Below the pieces are notes generated by a model. That model was given only the letters and a program-made list of their open reading frames with translations. It did no database searches and was not told the origin of the DNA. From positions 310,001-374,000 of the forward strand of contig VLTN01000006.1 in the NCBI GenBank assembly GCA_008330645.1: 64,000 nucleotides of DNA. The letters run 5' to 3'. The number at the start of each line of letters is the position of its first letter. Within the stretch, counting starts at the first letter, position 1. Shown here one piece after another: positions 29,701-40,300 of the stretch. This DNA is from Cafeteria roenbergensis (Eukaryota > Sar > Bigyra > Bicosoecida > Cafeteriaceae). Made by a program: the position numbers and the translations under genes.

Positions 29701-31389
29701 GCTCCAGGGCACGCAGGCGGATGGTGACGTCCTCGTCCTCGAGGCAGGCGAGCACCAGGTCACGGTGCTCCGCCACGACGCGCGGGTGGGAGAGCATGAG
29801 CTGGGAAAGGCCGACGAGGCCGAGGTACTTGAGGTTGTGGTCCGGGTCGCGCACGAACTCCCGGAGCTTGTCGGCGCAGAGAGCCACCACCTCGGGCACG
29901 TTCTTGGCGTCGGTGCCGTCGGCGCGGCGGGTGAACTGCAGCGCCTGCGTCAGCGTGAAGACGCACTCGTACTGCAGCGACTTGGCGGGCGTGCGCTGCA
30001 CGATGGATGCCAGGGGGGCCAGCAGCTTGCGCGCCAGGCGCGGCTCCTCAGCAACCAGGGAGCCCATGAGCTTGGCGATCTTGATGAGCATCCAGTTGTT
30101 GGCGGTGGTGGTCATGAGCTTGAACAGCTGCGGCGCGAGGGACAGGTAGTTCTTGGGGTTCTTCCGCGCCAGCTCGCACACCACGTTGACGGCGCACGAC
30201 ACCACGGGGGGGTCGCTGTCGGTGAGTCGGCGCTTGAGGGCGTCGAAGGTCAGGCGCAGCCCCTGCGGGTACTGCTGGTACAAGCGGAACAGCACCAGCG
30301 TGGCCTTCTTGCGGAGGTACGGGCGCGGGCTGGACAGCATCGTCGTCACGTCGCCCAGGAGGTCCTTTGCCAGCTCGGGGGTCACGATGGACGCCAGCGT
30401 GTTGATGGCCAGGCCTTGCGCGAACACCATGGAGGAGGTCATTTCCTTCTTCAGAAGCGTGGTCATCAGCATGATCATGTCCGTGTCCTTGCTAAAGGTC
30501 TGTGAGGCCATCAGCGCGGCGGTGCGCTTGAAGCTAAACCGGTCCTGCGAGGGCGCCCGGACGAGAGAGAAGAACAAGCCACGGCAAAGGGTGTCGCGCG
30601 CGGTCGTCCACGCGAGCCGCTGGCAAGCAGCCCTGCCCCCCCACTGTGCTCGCCCACCCCATGTAATCCGCGCTGCGCATGCTAGCTGGCGACGGTGAAG
30701 GGCCCGCCTGCCCGGGCGGGGCCGCCAAAATTTGGGGGCCGCCGAGGGAAGAGAATCTCGGCTCACCTGGGACATCACCTCCACGACGGGAAAGGCCGCC
30801 CAGGAGACGTCGTAGCCGAGCATGTGGAGCTGCGAGGTGACAACGGGCACCAAGGAGGCAGCACCGGGGCAGCTGGAGCGGGGGCGAGAGCGCCACTCGG
30901 CCGCCGGCCCGAGCAGACACCGCAACACGTCTCGCGCGGCCCGAGAGCGCGCGCCTAGCGCCGACCAGCCCGGCGCCGGCCCCCCGCAGCCAGTCCCGGC
31001 CCGCCCTGCAGCGAACCTGGGCACGGCGGCGCCGCATATGCTCCCAGCCGCGGCGAACGCGGCGCCGCAAGGCCGAGTTCAACCAGCACGATCCGGAACC
31101 AGCTCATCGCGGCGGAGCCAGCCCCTCGCGCGCTTGGCCGGGGCCTGGAGCTCGGCCGGCGCCGGCACCCCCGGCGCACCCGGTGAAACGGACGGCCACT
31201 GCTTCTCACGTAGGTGAGCTTGGCCAGCGCCTGGCACTTGAGCCCCACGTCGCGGCCCTTGAGCTCGGCCTTGCATTCGGCGATGCAGGACTGGATGAAC
31301 TCGTGCGGGTCGTCCTTGGCCTGGCGGATGCCCTTGACCATGTCCTGCATGGACTTGGAAAAGAGACTCTTGGCCGCCGCGACGGCCAT
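26771..31389 (-). CDS. AP3D1: AP-3 adaptor complex delta subunit (1,338 aa)
   Basis: There are three exons: 31389-31210 (60 codons), 30829-30767 (21 codons) and 30544-26771. Introns are 31209-30830 (gtgaga...tcgcag) and 30766-30545 (gtgagc...tcgcag), both phase 0. The joins give ALAKLTY/LHMLGYDVSWAAF and VVEVMSQ/DRFSFKRTAALMAS, which match AP-3 delta closely. The adaptin trunk continues with VICELARKNPKNYLS-type sequence (here CELARKNPKNYLSLAPQLFK) and HEAT repeats. Delta forms the large-subunit core of AP-3, which sorts cargo to lysosome-related organelles. The hinge holds a Lys-rich repeat (KKDKKS units), then a C-terminal domain, and finally an acidic tail of EPEADA repeats. Intron 2 is 222 nt without stops, so it can be misread as coding. 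Divergent, 200 nt from the next gene. Confidence 0.95.
26894..26947 (-). repeat. 18-nt tandem repeat encoding the acidic tail of AP-3 delta
   Basis: Three copies of an 18-nt unit (gggttccgcgtccgcctc with a t/c variant at position 4) sit in tandem, with degenerate copies on both sides. On the coding strand they encode EPEADA/EAEPDA-type hexapeptides at the C-terminus. Confidence 0.85.
27965..28031 (-). repeat. 18-nt tandem repeat encoding KKDKKS units in AP-3 delta
   Basis: About 3.7 identical copies of cttgtccttcttgctctt occur in tandem. On the coding strand they give a Lys/Asp/Ser hexapeptide array in the hinge. The identity at the DNA level suggests recent expansion or homogenisation. Confidence 0.9.
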
Positions 31390-31589
31390 GGCTGCGACTT
31401 GCCTGGGCCCGGAGAGTCGCCCTGGTGCCGCAGCAGCGAGCCCGCGCTGGAAAGCCGCGAGAGCAGAGCCTGACCGATCGTCCAACGTTGCTCGCCGAAC
31501 GCGAAAACCCCTAGCGAGCCGGCCTGCGCGCGCCCCAGCCCGCGGGGCAGTCGGCGACCGGCACTCCCCCCTCCCAGGAGCCAGAAACC
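31390..31589. promoter_or_regulatory. Shared 5' region of AP-3 delta and a 2-TM protein gene
   Basis: These 200 nt separate the divergent ATGs at 31389 (minus) and 31590 (plus). The sequence cgaacgcgaaaacccctagc near 31495-31514 is the least GC-rich part. The plus ATG has the context gaaaccatgg, the same as that of the E4 ligase. Confidence 0.45.
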
Positions 31590-32743
31590 ATGGCCCCCGC
31601 CCGGGCGTCGTCGTCCTCCTCCATCGGCAAGTCGACCAGCAAGAAGGACGACAAGGCCGACTCCAAGTCGTGCTGCGCGCTCTTCGGCTCCGCCCTCCAC
31701 GAGATTTTTGTGGTGCCCCTGGCATGGCTCTTCTCCCGGACTGTATGCGGTGAGCAGCCGCGCGCTGCCCCCAGCACGCGGGCGGCCCTGCTCAAGGCGG
31801 TGGGCCTGCCACAACGACTCGCGCCAAAATCTGCGCGCGAGCGCTCGCCATTTCTGCGCCGAGACCGCCCCGGGGCCGCCTCGCACTGCCCCGGACCAGA
31901 CGCGATGCGACCTTTTGCGGGCGCTTGCGTGCGCGATGGGTAGCCCTGGTGGCACGGGCCGGCCCAGCGCCCGCTGCGCCGCTCACGGGCTCGGCAAAGA
32001 GGATCGGACAGGGCGATGGCCGTGTGTTCCGCGGCCTCGCCCGGGGGCGCATGGCGGTCCCTGGACACCCGGCGGCTCCCGCTGGCGCAAGCGCGTGGGG
32101 GAATCCGTGCTGCGGTGCTGCTCCCTGGGTGCGCGGCCGCGGTCCGGGGCGCTGGAGAGCAACCTTGCGCTCGGCTTGTCGTTGCGAATCGTGCCGTGCA
32201 ACTCTTGCGCAACTGCGCCATCCTTCGGCCCCCGCTTGCTCCCTCCCCCCGCCTCGCCCCCTCTGCTCCGCAGGCAAGTCCGTTGTGGGTGACGACTTTG
32301 GCGCCACCTTCAACTTCATCGTGGCCTACATCCTCTTCTTCGCCATCGGCCTGCCCGCGTACATGGACTACGGCTACGACGACAACACCAAGCCGGCCGC
32401 CGACGGCGCCTACAAGAGCGGCCCCCTGGGCACGGGGTCCTTCATCATCACCTCCATCCTCTTCATTGTGGCCAACATCATCTGGCTGGTGAAGATGTAC
32501 TACAACTGCACCAACAACGCTCTCATGTTCCGCGCTGAGCGCGCCGCCGCCATCGCCCAGGCCGAGTCCGATGCCCAGCTCGCGGAGGCCCAGACCGCTG
32601 CCAAGAAGGAGGCCGAGCTGGCACGCGCGGCCTCCCGGTCTGGCCTCGCGTCCCCCGCGGCTGCAGCCGCTGCCCCTGCCGCAGCAGCCGCTGCCCCCGC
32701 CGCAGCAGCGGCCGCCGCCCCCGCCGCGGGCACCACCGCCTAG
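31590..32743 (+). CDS. Small membrane protein with two clear TM helices (209 aa)
   Basis: Exon 1 is 31590-31749 (53 codons plus one base), the intron is 31750-32273 (gtgagc...ccgcag), and exon 2 ends at 32743. The join gives LFSRTVC/GKSVVGDDFG. The N-terminus is Ser/Lys-rich (SIGKSTSKKDDKADSK) with a CC pair, then an amphipathic or hydrophobic segment, ALHEIFVVPLAWLF. Two strong TM helices follow: ATFNFIVAYILFFAIGLPAY and FIITSILFIVANIIWLV, joined by a short acidic loop. After them comes a charged helix that is probably coiled coil (RAERAAAIAQAESDAQLAEA), ending in Ala/Pro repeats. I do not recognise the family. The exon join is supported by reading frame and consensus splice sites only. Confidence 0.75.
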
Positions 32744-33417
32744 ACGCACACGGGTGCTCGCTATTCCGCAGGCGTCCCTTTGTGTTCCGGACAGCGTGAC
32801 CTGCGACGTCTCGCCCATGGTGCATGCCCCGGTGGCTCCTTTCCTGATTGCCGCTCGGCCTCGCCAGGCGCGACCTTTGTGTGAAGGTAACCCCACGCCC
32901 CCTCGCAGCTGACTCCGCGAGGCCGGCACAAACTCGCTCACTCCCCCGTCCCGAGTGCTTGTTGCAGCCGCAACCGCGCCGCTCAGCCGATGCTCTTGGC
33001 TCGCCACACGTGCCGATGGCAACAATGGCCCACCCTCTCAAGCCTGGGGCGTGTGGCGAGGCGCCTCGTGGCGCTCTTCAGCGCAAGCCTCAGCTCAAGG
33101 ATGCGGTGTGCCCGGAGCCAGATGACTTGCCAAGGCGACACGCACGCACACAAGCCAGCGGAGACTCACTCAAACGCCAGCCTCAAAACACGAATCAGCA
33201 CGCGGCATCTTCCGGACACGGCAGCCGAAATGGAGCCGACGAGGAAGCATAGCACGTGATTGCGAATCCGCGCGCAGGGACTTACCGAAGAGGCGATGCG
33301 TGCACCGGCTGCACGCAACGCCGAAAGGAGGGGAAGCCGAACTCACCGGCCAAGCTTCCCCGTGGGGAAGCAGAGGGGGCTATGGAAAGGGCGTGCACAG
33401 CGGCGATGAGGCAGCGC
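32744..33417. other. Convergent 3' intergenic region
   Basis: These 674 nt lie between the stops of the 2-TM protein (plus) and the ARMC1-like gene (minus). The sequence is less GC-rich than the coding regions, as expected for 3' UTRs. A GTGAGT and a TGCAG occur on the minus strand at about 33345 and 33310, but the bracketed sequence shows no recognisable exon. Confidence 0.45.
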
Positions 33418-34450
33418 TCACCAGCCCATGCCCATCCAAGACGCCACTCCCTTCGCGATGCCCCCGAACACGCCTTCGTCTGCCACGGCCGTCTTGCCTG
33501 CTTGCTCGCGGCGCTGGCGTGCAAGCCTCTCTTCGACGGTCTCCTGGCCGCGGCGCTCCGCGACCGCTCCGTCGCCGAAGAAGTCGTCCTCCTCCTCCTC
33601 CTCGAGGTACATGAGTGCGGAGGAGCTCGGCACGGAAGGCGACGAGGGCGCGCCTGAGGAGCCGAAGCTGTCGCGCTGCTGCTGCGCCTGCACCTCCCGC
33701 ACGCCGTTTACGGCAGCCAGGAGCGCCGGGCGCACGTCGTCGGCGCATGCACACCGGACAAACACCACGGCGCGGAAGGTGGTGGGGTCGATGGACACGG
33801 ACGTCACGGCAGGCACGAGGAGCAGTGCGTGGGTGTAGGCGTCCACGACCTGCTTGGTGCCCGGCGAGCCGGGAGGCGGCAGAAGGCCAGTCATGTCCAC
33901 CGTCACTGTGCGCATCTTGGGCTTGGCGGCCTCCGCCGCAGCAGCGAACATGGACCGGCGCTGGGGCTCGGCGGCCTTGCTCTTGCCCTTGGCGGCAGCG
34001 CCTCCAGCCAGGGCCGCGGCCGAGCTTGCCGGCCGCGGGGCCGACTCCGAGAGCGTGTCCAGCACGGCAGCTGCCTTTTCCTGGAGCCGGGGGGACGAGG
34101 CATCCCTGGAGAGGCGCTCCAGGGCGCTGCGGAGACCGGTGCACTCGTCCACCTTGCTCGAGCACTTGGGGTGCTTTGCAAGGAGCCGCAGCGCCTCCAG
34201 GGCGCACTCGCGGTAGCGCGGAAGGGATTTGTCGTTCTTAATCTCGGAGCCGATGCCATTGAGCATGCCTGCGCGGCCAGGGGAGGCGTACAAGGCGCGA
34301 TGCAACCAGTTGGTGGACGGCGACCAGCGAGCGCGATTTCGCGCAGCCCGCCTTGTCCCCGCTCGCTGGCTCACCCTTCTCGAGCACTGCGCCGTGGCAC
34401 GACGGGTCGCGAACCAAAACGAGGAGCCGTTCGACGAAGTGGGCGGCCAT
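33418..34450 (-). CDS. ARMC1: ARMC1-like armadillo/HMA-fold protein (308 aa)
   Basis: Exon 1 is 34450-34375 (25 codons plus one base), the intron is 34374-34269 (gtgagc...gcgcag), and exon 2 ends at 33418. The join reads GAVLEKG/MLNGIGSEIKND. Armadillo-like helices cover the first half (ECALEALRLLAKHPKCSS). The second half has the HMA-like fold of ARMC1 (KMRTVTVDMTGLLPPPG, then AVTSVSIDPTTFRAVVFVRC, then VNGVREVQAQQ), and the protein ends GGIAKGVASWMGMGW, as ARMC1 ends in an aromatic-rich tail. Animal ARMC1 acts at mitochondria with the MIB complex and affects mitochondrial distribution. The stop codon overlaps a GTGAGC donor word, so a further 3' exon cannot be excluded, though the C-terminus fits the family as it stands. 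Confidence 0.82.
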
Positions 34451-34645
34451 GACTCGGACTGCGGGGGCTGAGCGCGCAGGACAGGGCGGCAGACGCTGCC
34501 TGGGTGCGCAACCGGCGAGCCCGCCACCGCGCGGCTCTGCCCGCGAACAGTGCCGAGCAGAGCGCGCCCGCCAGTCCCGAGCAGCTTGCCTCCGACCGCG
34601 TGATCGCCGCGCGCGCCGCACACCCCCGCCAGCGAATCGAGGGTC
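34451..34645. promoter_or_regulatory. Shared 5' region of ARMC1-like and RanBP1-GALK genes
   Basis: These 195 nt separate the divergent ATGs at 34450 (minus) and 34646 (plus). They are almost uniformly GC-rich. I see no AT word, TATA-like box or other element. Confidence 0.45.
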
Positions 34646-37174
34646 ATGGCCGCCGCGTCCACTTTCTTCGAGGATGAGAGCGCCGTTGATGTGACCCAGT
34701 TCCGCCTTCCCGAGGTCGAGCTCCTGGAAAAGGCGCTCCCTTCGAACGAGGAGAACGAGGATGCTGTGTTCGAGCGGTGAGCAGCAGTGGCGGCGTCTCT
34801 GGCCGCTGCCCAGGCGCGGCTCCCGCCTCCTCCCTCCGTGTGGCGCGGTCAGCGCGGCCTGTGTGCCTCGCGCCCGACTGCCTGAGTCGCCACGAGCGGG
34901 CCTCTCCCCCCCTCGCCCCAGCGAGTGCTGCTTTCGCGCGGGGGCACCTTGCCTCTCGTTTGCCAGGTGTTGCATTCATGTGCTCCGGCCGCGGCGCGAC
35001 GGAGCCCCGAGCAAGGCCGGTGGCCCCTGGCGCCATCTCTAGCCCCAAGTTCGCGAGGCTGCCCATGGGGAAGGCGGGCAGCCCGGCCGGGGGCGGGGAG
35101 ACCATTGCGAAGCCAAAACGAGCCCACTTGCCGCCGTTTTTTTCGTCCGGGGTGGCCGGCGGATGTGTCGTTCGCTCGCCCCTCCCCCCCCCCCGCCCCA
35201 TTCCCCTTCCCTCGCACTCATCCGCGCTCCTGCGTCAGCATGGGGTGAAGGGCCTTGCTGCGATCCGTTCTCAATGCGTGACGTTCGCGATGCTCCCTCT
35301 GCCGCAGCATCTGCAAGCTGTTCCGCTTCCGCGAGGGCGAGTGGAAGGAGCGCGCCAAGGGCAACGTGCGCATCATGAAGCACAAGGTTTCCGGGGCCAT
35401 GCGTGTGATCATCCGCGAGGCTGCTTCTCTGTACGTGCGCGCCAACCACTTTGTGGACCCCAGCAGCCCCCTGACGGTGCCCGACGGCGACTCGACTGGC
35501 AAGCGCTTCCGCTTCGGCGCTGCTGACTTCTCCGACGCCGCTCTCACTGGCAGCCACACCATGGAGCAGTTCCTCATCTTCTTCCGCACGGCTGAGGACG
35601 CCGCGGAGTTCAAGGAGGCGCACGACGCCGCCCGGGAGGTGAACAAGACCGCCCTGGGCAAGGCCACTGGCGGGGCCGCCGCTGCCCCCGCCGCTGCCGC
35701 CGCCAGCGCCGCCGCCGTCGATGAGTCCGGCTCCGTCCCCGAGTCTACCGACCTGTCCGAGCTGTGGGGCGACTCCGACGAGGAGGTGAAGCGCCTGGAC
35801 GCCATGACCGCTGCCTTCACGGCCCGCTTCGGCGCCGAGCCCGAGTTCTTTGTGCGCGCCCCCGGCCGCGTGAACGTCATCGGCGAGCACATCGACTACC
35901 ACAACTTCTCCGTCCTGCCCTTCGCCCTGCGCCAGGACATCGTCTTCGCCGTGGCCACCGACGTCTCCACCTCGGGCGTGGAGGTGAGCAACACCAGCGA
36001 CGCCTTCGCCGACGCGACCCTCCCGGCCGACCCCAACGCGGCGGTTGACTCCGCCGACGGCGTCAAGTGGCAGCACTACTTCCAGGCCGGCTACAAGGCC
36101 GCCTTTGGCAAGATGGGCGACGCCACCGCGCCACGCGGCATGCGCGTCCTCGTGGACGGGCGCGTGCCCCCCGGCGGCGGTGTCTCTTCCAGCTCCGCCA
36201 TGAGCGTGGGCTCGTGCCTCGCCACTCTCAAGGCCCACGGCCACACCCTCTCCCGCGCCCAGCTGGCTGAGGCCGCGCAGAAGGCCGAGGCCGAGGCTGT
36301 CGGCACCATGAGCGGTGGCATGGACCAGGCCATCTGCGCCATGGGCGTCGCCGGCCAGGCCATGCGCGTCAACTTCAGCCCCCTCACCGTCGCCGCGGTC
36401 AACATCCCCTCCTCCGTCTCCTTCGTCGTTGCCAACTGCCTCGAGTCCTCCGAGAAGGCCGTTGGCCCCGAGCAGCGCTACAACAAGCGCGTCACCGAGG
36501 GCCTCCTCGCGACCAAGCTCATCGCAAAGAAGGCCGGCCTGGACCAGTGGAAGTCCATCAACGACATGCGCGCCCTCATGCGCGCCCTCGCCCTCGCAGG
36601 GCCTGGCGACCTCGCCGGCTCCGTCGAGGCCAACCTCAAGGAGGGCCCCTACACCGTGGCTGAGCTGGAAGACGCCGCTGAGTTCGGCGAGCCCCTCGCT
36701 GCCGTGCTCGCCGAGTGCGCCCAGCTCAAGCTCGCCAAGGCCGTCGTGGCCGCCGAGGGTGCCACCTTTGAGCTTCGCAAGCGTGCCCGGCACGTTGCGA
36801 CTGAGGCGCAGCGAGTCCTCGACTTTGCGGCCGCGTGCGCCGGCGAGCACACCGCCGACACCGTGGCCGAGCTCGGCGCCCTGATGGACGAGTCCCACTC
36901 CTCCTGCCGCGACGACTACGAGTGCTCCTCCGACGCGCTCGACCGCCTCGTGGGTGTGGCCAAGGCTGCCGGCGCCAAGGGCGCACGCCTCACTGGCGCA
37001 GGGTGGGGCGGCTGCATCGTCGCAATGGTGGACGCCGGCAAGGAGGCTGACGTCATCGCCGCCATGGATGCCGACTTCTACGCCGACAAGTCCGAAGAGG
37101 TTCGCTCGCAGGCCCGCTTCGCCAGCGCCCCGGCGTCCGGCGCCGCTGTCTACGTGGTTGACAACGACCTCTGA
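34646..37174 (+). CDS. Fusion of a RanBP1-type Ran-binding domain and a GALK2-like kinase (665 aa)
   Basis: Exon 1 is 34646-34776 (43 codons plus two bases), the intron is 34777-35307 (gtgagc...ccgcag), and exon 2 ends at 37174. The join reads EDAVFE/RICKLFRFREGEWKE, the start of a Ran-binding domain that continues with GNVRIMKHKVSGAMR and YVRANHFVDPSSPLT (about residues 18-158). An Ala/Pro linker (163-181) leads, in the same frame and exon, to a GHMP kinase: GRVNVIGEHIDYHNF (230-244), PPGGGVSSSSAMSVG (331-345), MSGGMDQ (378-384, with the catalytic Asp) and GARLTGAGWGGC (602-613). MSGGMDQ and SHSSCRDDYECS resemble N-acetylgalactosamine kinase (GALK2) more than GALK1. RanBP1 domains bind Ran-GTP. 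The linker contains no stop or splice site, so one polypeptide is predicted. Confidence 0.92.
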
Positions 37175-37399
37175 TCGTGATCGCGCGCAGGCCCCTCCCA
37201 CGCCGAGGCTGGCCTCTCGGTTCGCTCTGAGTGGTCGCGCCCCTGGCTGACTGGCATGCTCTTGCAACAGGGACACCTGTTCCGCCCCCATAGCGCCAGT
37301 CCACTCAGCCACGCGCTGGCTTGCACACGCATGCTATAGGCACCTCGAACTTCGCCACGCTGCAGCGGCACGAACACCCCTGCGCTCTCACACGAGCGG

Positions 37400-40300
37400 T
37401 CACGACTTCTTCGCCGGGGGCGTTTTGCCGCTTCGCCGAGCCTTGGCAGCTGCCCGCCCGCTTCCTGCCGCCAGCGGCCCGGCGGCGGCACGCGCGAGGA
37501 CCTTGGACTGCGCTGCGCGCTGCTTTGGCCGGCTGGACCGCGCCCCGGCCTCCGCCCCCCTGCTGGCCTTGACAGGCGGCACGAGCTCCTCTGCCATGGA
37601 CAAGGTCATCTGCGATGCCCCCAGCGGCCCGCTGCCCGGTCCGACGCTGCGGGTGAGGGCTTGGACGCGCCGCCGTCGCGCCGCCTCCCGTGCCGCCCTG
37701 ACCTCCTCGTCGCGCAGCCGGTCAGCACGGCTGATTGCCACCGAGGCGGCCTCCAGCGCCGCCCGGGGGTCGCTCGTATCCGGCGCTTCCTTCTCCTCGG
37801 CGGAGCCGCTGCCAGGGGCGAGCGCGCCCTGCTCGCGCAGTGGCGCCCGCAGGGGCGACCCCCCAAGCGCTGTCCCGCTCGCGACAGCGCTCCTGCCCGG
37901 CGGCTTGCCGCCGCCAGTCGGCGACGGGGCGGCTGCTCGCGTACCGGCCTCGCTGCCAGGCATGGTGGCGCTGCCGCTGCCGCTGCCGCTGCCGCTGCCG
38001 CCGCCGCTGGTGCCGAGAGCCGACAGATGCTCCTGCCCACGCGTGGCACTTCCCTCGGCGGGCACCTCCACGCCGGCTGCGCTCGGCGGGCGACCGGCCT
38101 CCACGGGCAATGGCTCCACCGGCAGCCACCGCGCGCTCGGGGCGGCCGACGGGCGAGAGGCTGCCATCAGCGCGGCTCTGCCCTGGCCGGCAATGGCCCC
38201 GGCCTCGCCGTCGCTGGACCCCGCCATGCGAGACGACGCGAGCGGCAGGACCTCCGCTGCCATGCCGCGCGACTTTGCCATGCCCGGCGGGGCGGCTGCC
38301 TCCACGACGTCGTCAGCCGAGGCCTGATCTCGACAGTCCAGCACCAGGCGGAGGCTCGCGTTGCCAGAGAGCGCCACGCCGCGAACGAGCCCCGTGTCCT
38401 CCACGAGCACGTGCTCGACGCCCAGCGCCCGCCCGCCGTGGCCCCTGGCGGCCTCTGCCAGCGCGCGCACGCCGCTCGTTGTGAGGCTGTTCCCGCGCAA
38501 ATCCCAGAGCCGGCAGCCGCTGGCCACGTGCAGCCTCAGGCGCAGGGCCCCCGCCGACAGGTCCCCGCTCTCGGGGTGAAGGAGGGCTGCGATGGCTCTC
38601 GCACCGGCGTCGGTGATGCCGTTGCCGCGCAGGTCAATCGCCCGCGGGCCCCACCCCAGCCCACCACCCGCAGCGGAGGCCAGTCGCCCGCTGCCCGCCG
38701 GCCGGGCCTCCTTCACCGCCGGCCTCCTGTCGTCCTCGCCCGCCCCCTCCTCGCCCACACTGCCGCCGTTGGGATCGGCCAGCTCCTCCTCCTCGGCCAG
38801 CCCCTCCTCGAGCGCCGCAGCAGGAGACTGCGACGGCGTGCGCAGCGGCAGCGGCAGCTCCGAGAGCATCACGCACACGGCAGCTGCCCCGTCATCGCCC
38901 AGCGCAAGCCCGCTCAGGTCCAGCGTGGGCACGCGCCCGCTGGCCAGCGCGCCGCCGCCCCCGGCCACCCCGAACAGGGACAGGCACGGGTCCCACCCTC
39001 CCGCGCCTCCCGGCCCCACGAGCACGTGAGAGGGCGGGCGCTGCGCCGTGGCAACCGGCAGAGCCAGCGCTGGCGCCGCGACCGACGCCACCACGCGCGA
39101 CAGCAGCGCTCGCTGCCCGAACGCCGCCCTCGCCGACTGGGCCGCCACGAGAGCGTCCGCAGCGGCGGCGCTCCCGCTCAGCACCGCCCTGCCCTCGCCC
39201 GGCGCCCCGGCCGTGCCGGTCAGCCGGCGCCCTGCCCTGTGCCGCGCTGGCGCGCCCTCGGCAGCAGCCGCCTTGGCGGCCTGGTTTCCCGGTCGCGCTG
39301 CGCCGTCCTCGGCCGCCGGGCCGACGTCGCTCGCCGCCGGTGCCGCCGCGGACCCGGCCGTCGCAGCGGCAGCTGAGGCAGCGGCAACGGTGTGCCCGAG
39401 CGCCACCACGCCCTCGTCGGCGGCGGCGGCCGCAGCCGCGTCTCGTGCTGCCTTGGACGCCGCCTCTGCTGCCGCGGCGCGTCGGCCGGCCTCTGCCGCC
39501 TCGCGCTCCAGCCTCGTCACGGCATGCGCCAGCGCCGCTCGCGCATCCACCGCTGCCTGCGTCCGGGCCTCGGCGGCCTCGGCACGCGCTGCCAGAGCCG
39601 CGCCCTCCACCCGCAGCCGGTGCGCCTCGTCCTGGCACCGGACGAGCTCTCTCTCAGCGGCCGCGCCGGACTCGGCCAGCTTTGCGGTCAGCGTGCCCTC
39701 CTTGCCCCTGGCCGCCTTGACGCGCCTCACCTCCGCCTCGGCCACCAATGCGCGCTCCCGCGCGGCAGCCACCTCCCGCTCCAGGGCGCTGGCGCGGGCA
39801 GCAAGCTCCGTCTCGCGGCTCGTGGCCGCCCCTGAGGCCTGCAGCTGCCGCTGCTCGGACTGCAGCAGCCGCTGCCGCGCCGCGCGAGCCGCTGCCTCCG
39901 CCGCCTCCGCCCGGTCCGCCGCCACCCGCTCGGCGTCCTGCGACCGCTGAAGTCGCTCCAGCAGCGCGTAGTGGCGCTCCCGCCGCAGACGGAGCTCCTC
40001 CGACGCTGCCTCGTCCCGCGCGCCCGCCGCCGCGCCGCCGGTTGTGGGCCCGCCCCCGTCGCCGCGGGCCGCTGCCTCGGGGCGGCTCACGTGAAGCTTG
40101 GCGGCACGAGCCAGCTCGCGAGCGGCCACCGCCTCAGCCTCTGCGTCGGCCCGCGCGCGTTGCGCGGCCGCAACCTCCCCACGGAGGGCTGCTGCGGCCG
40201 CGTCCGCAGCAGCTGCGCGCGTGATGGCGCGGTCGAGGCGCGACCGTGCGTCGAGGGCGTCGGCGTCAGCCTCGCGGCTGCGAGCCTCAGCGCTGCTGGC

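Noticed and set aside
27149-30505. A plus-strand frame of about 1,100 codons opposite AP-3 delta
   Set aside because: Gly/Ala/Val/His-rich antisense shadow; the minus strand matches AP-3 delta throughout.
33300-33420. A possible third exon of the ARMC1-like gene, since its stop overlaps GTGAGC and a TGCAG follows
   Set aside because: The C-terminus already ends in an ARMC1-like aromatic tail, and the spliced peptide would be basic sequence without resemblance.
35039-37312. A minus-strand frame of over 750 codons opposite the RanBP1-GALK gene
   Set aside because: Antisense shadow with no domains; the plus strand has two complete domains.
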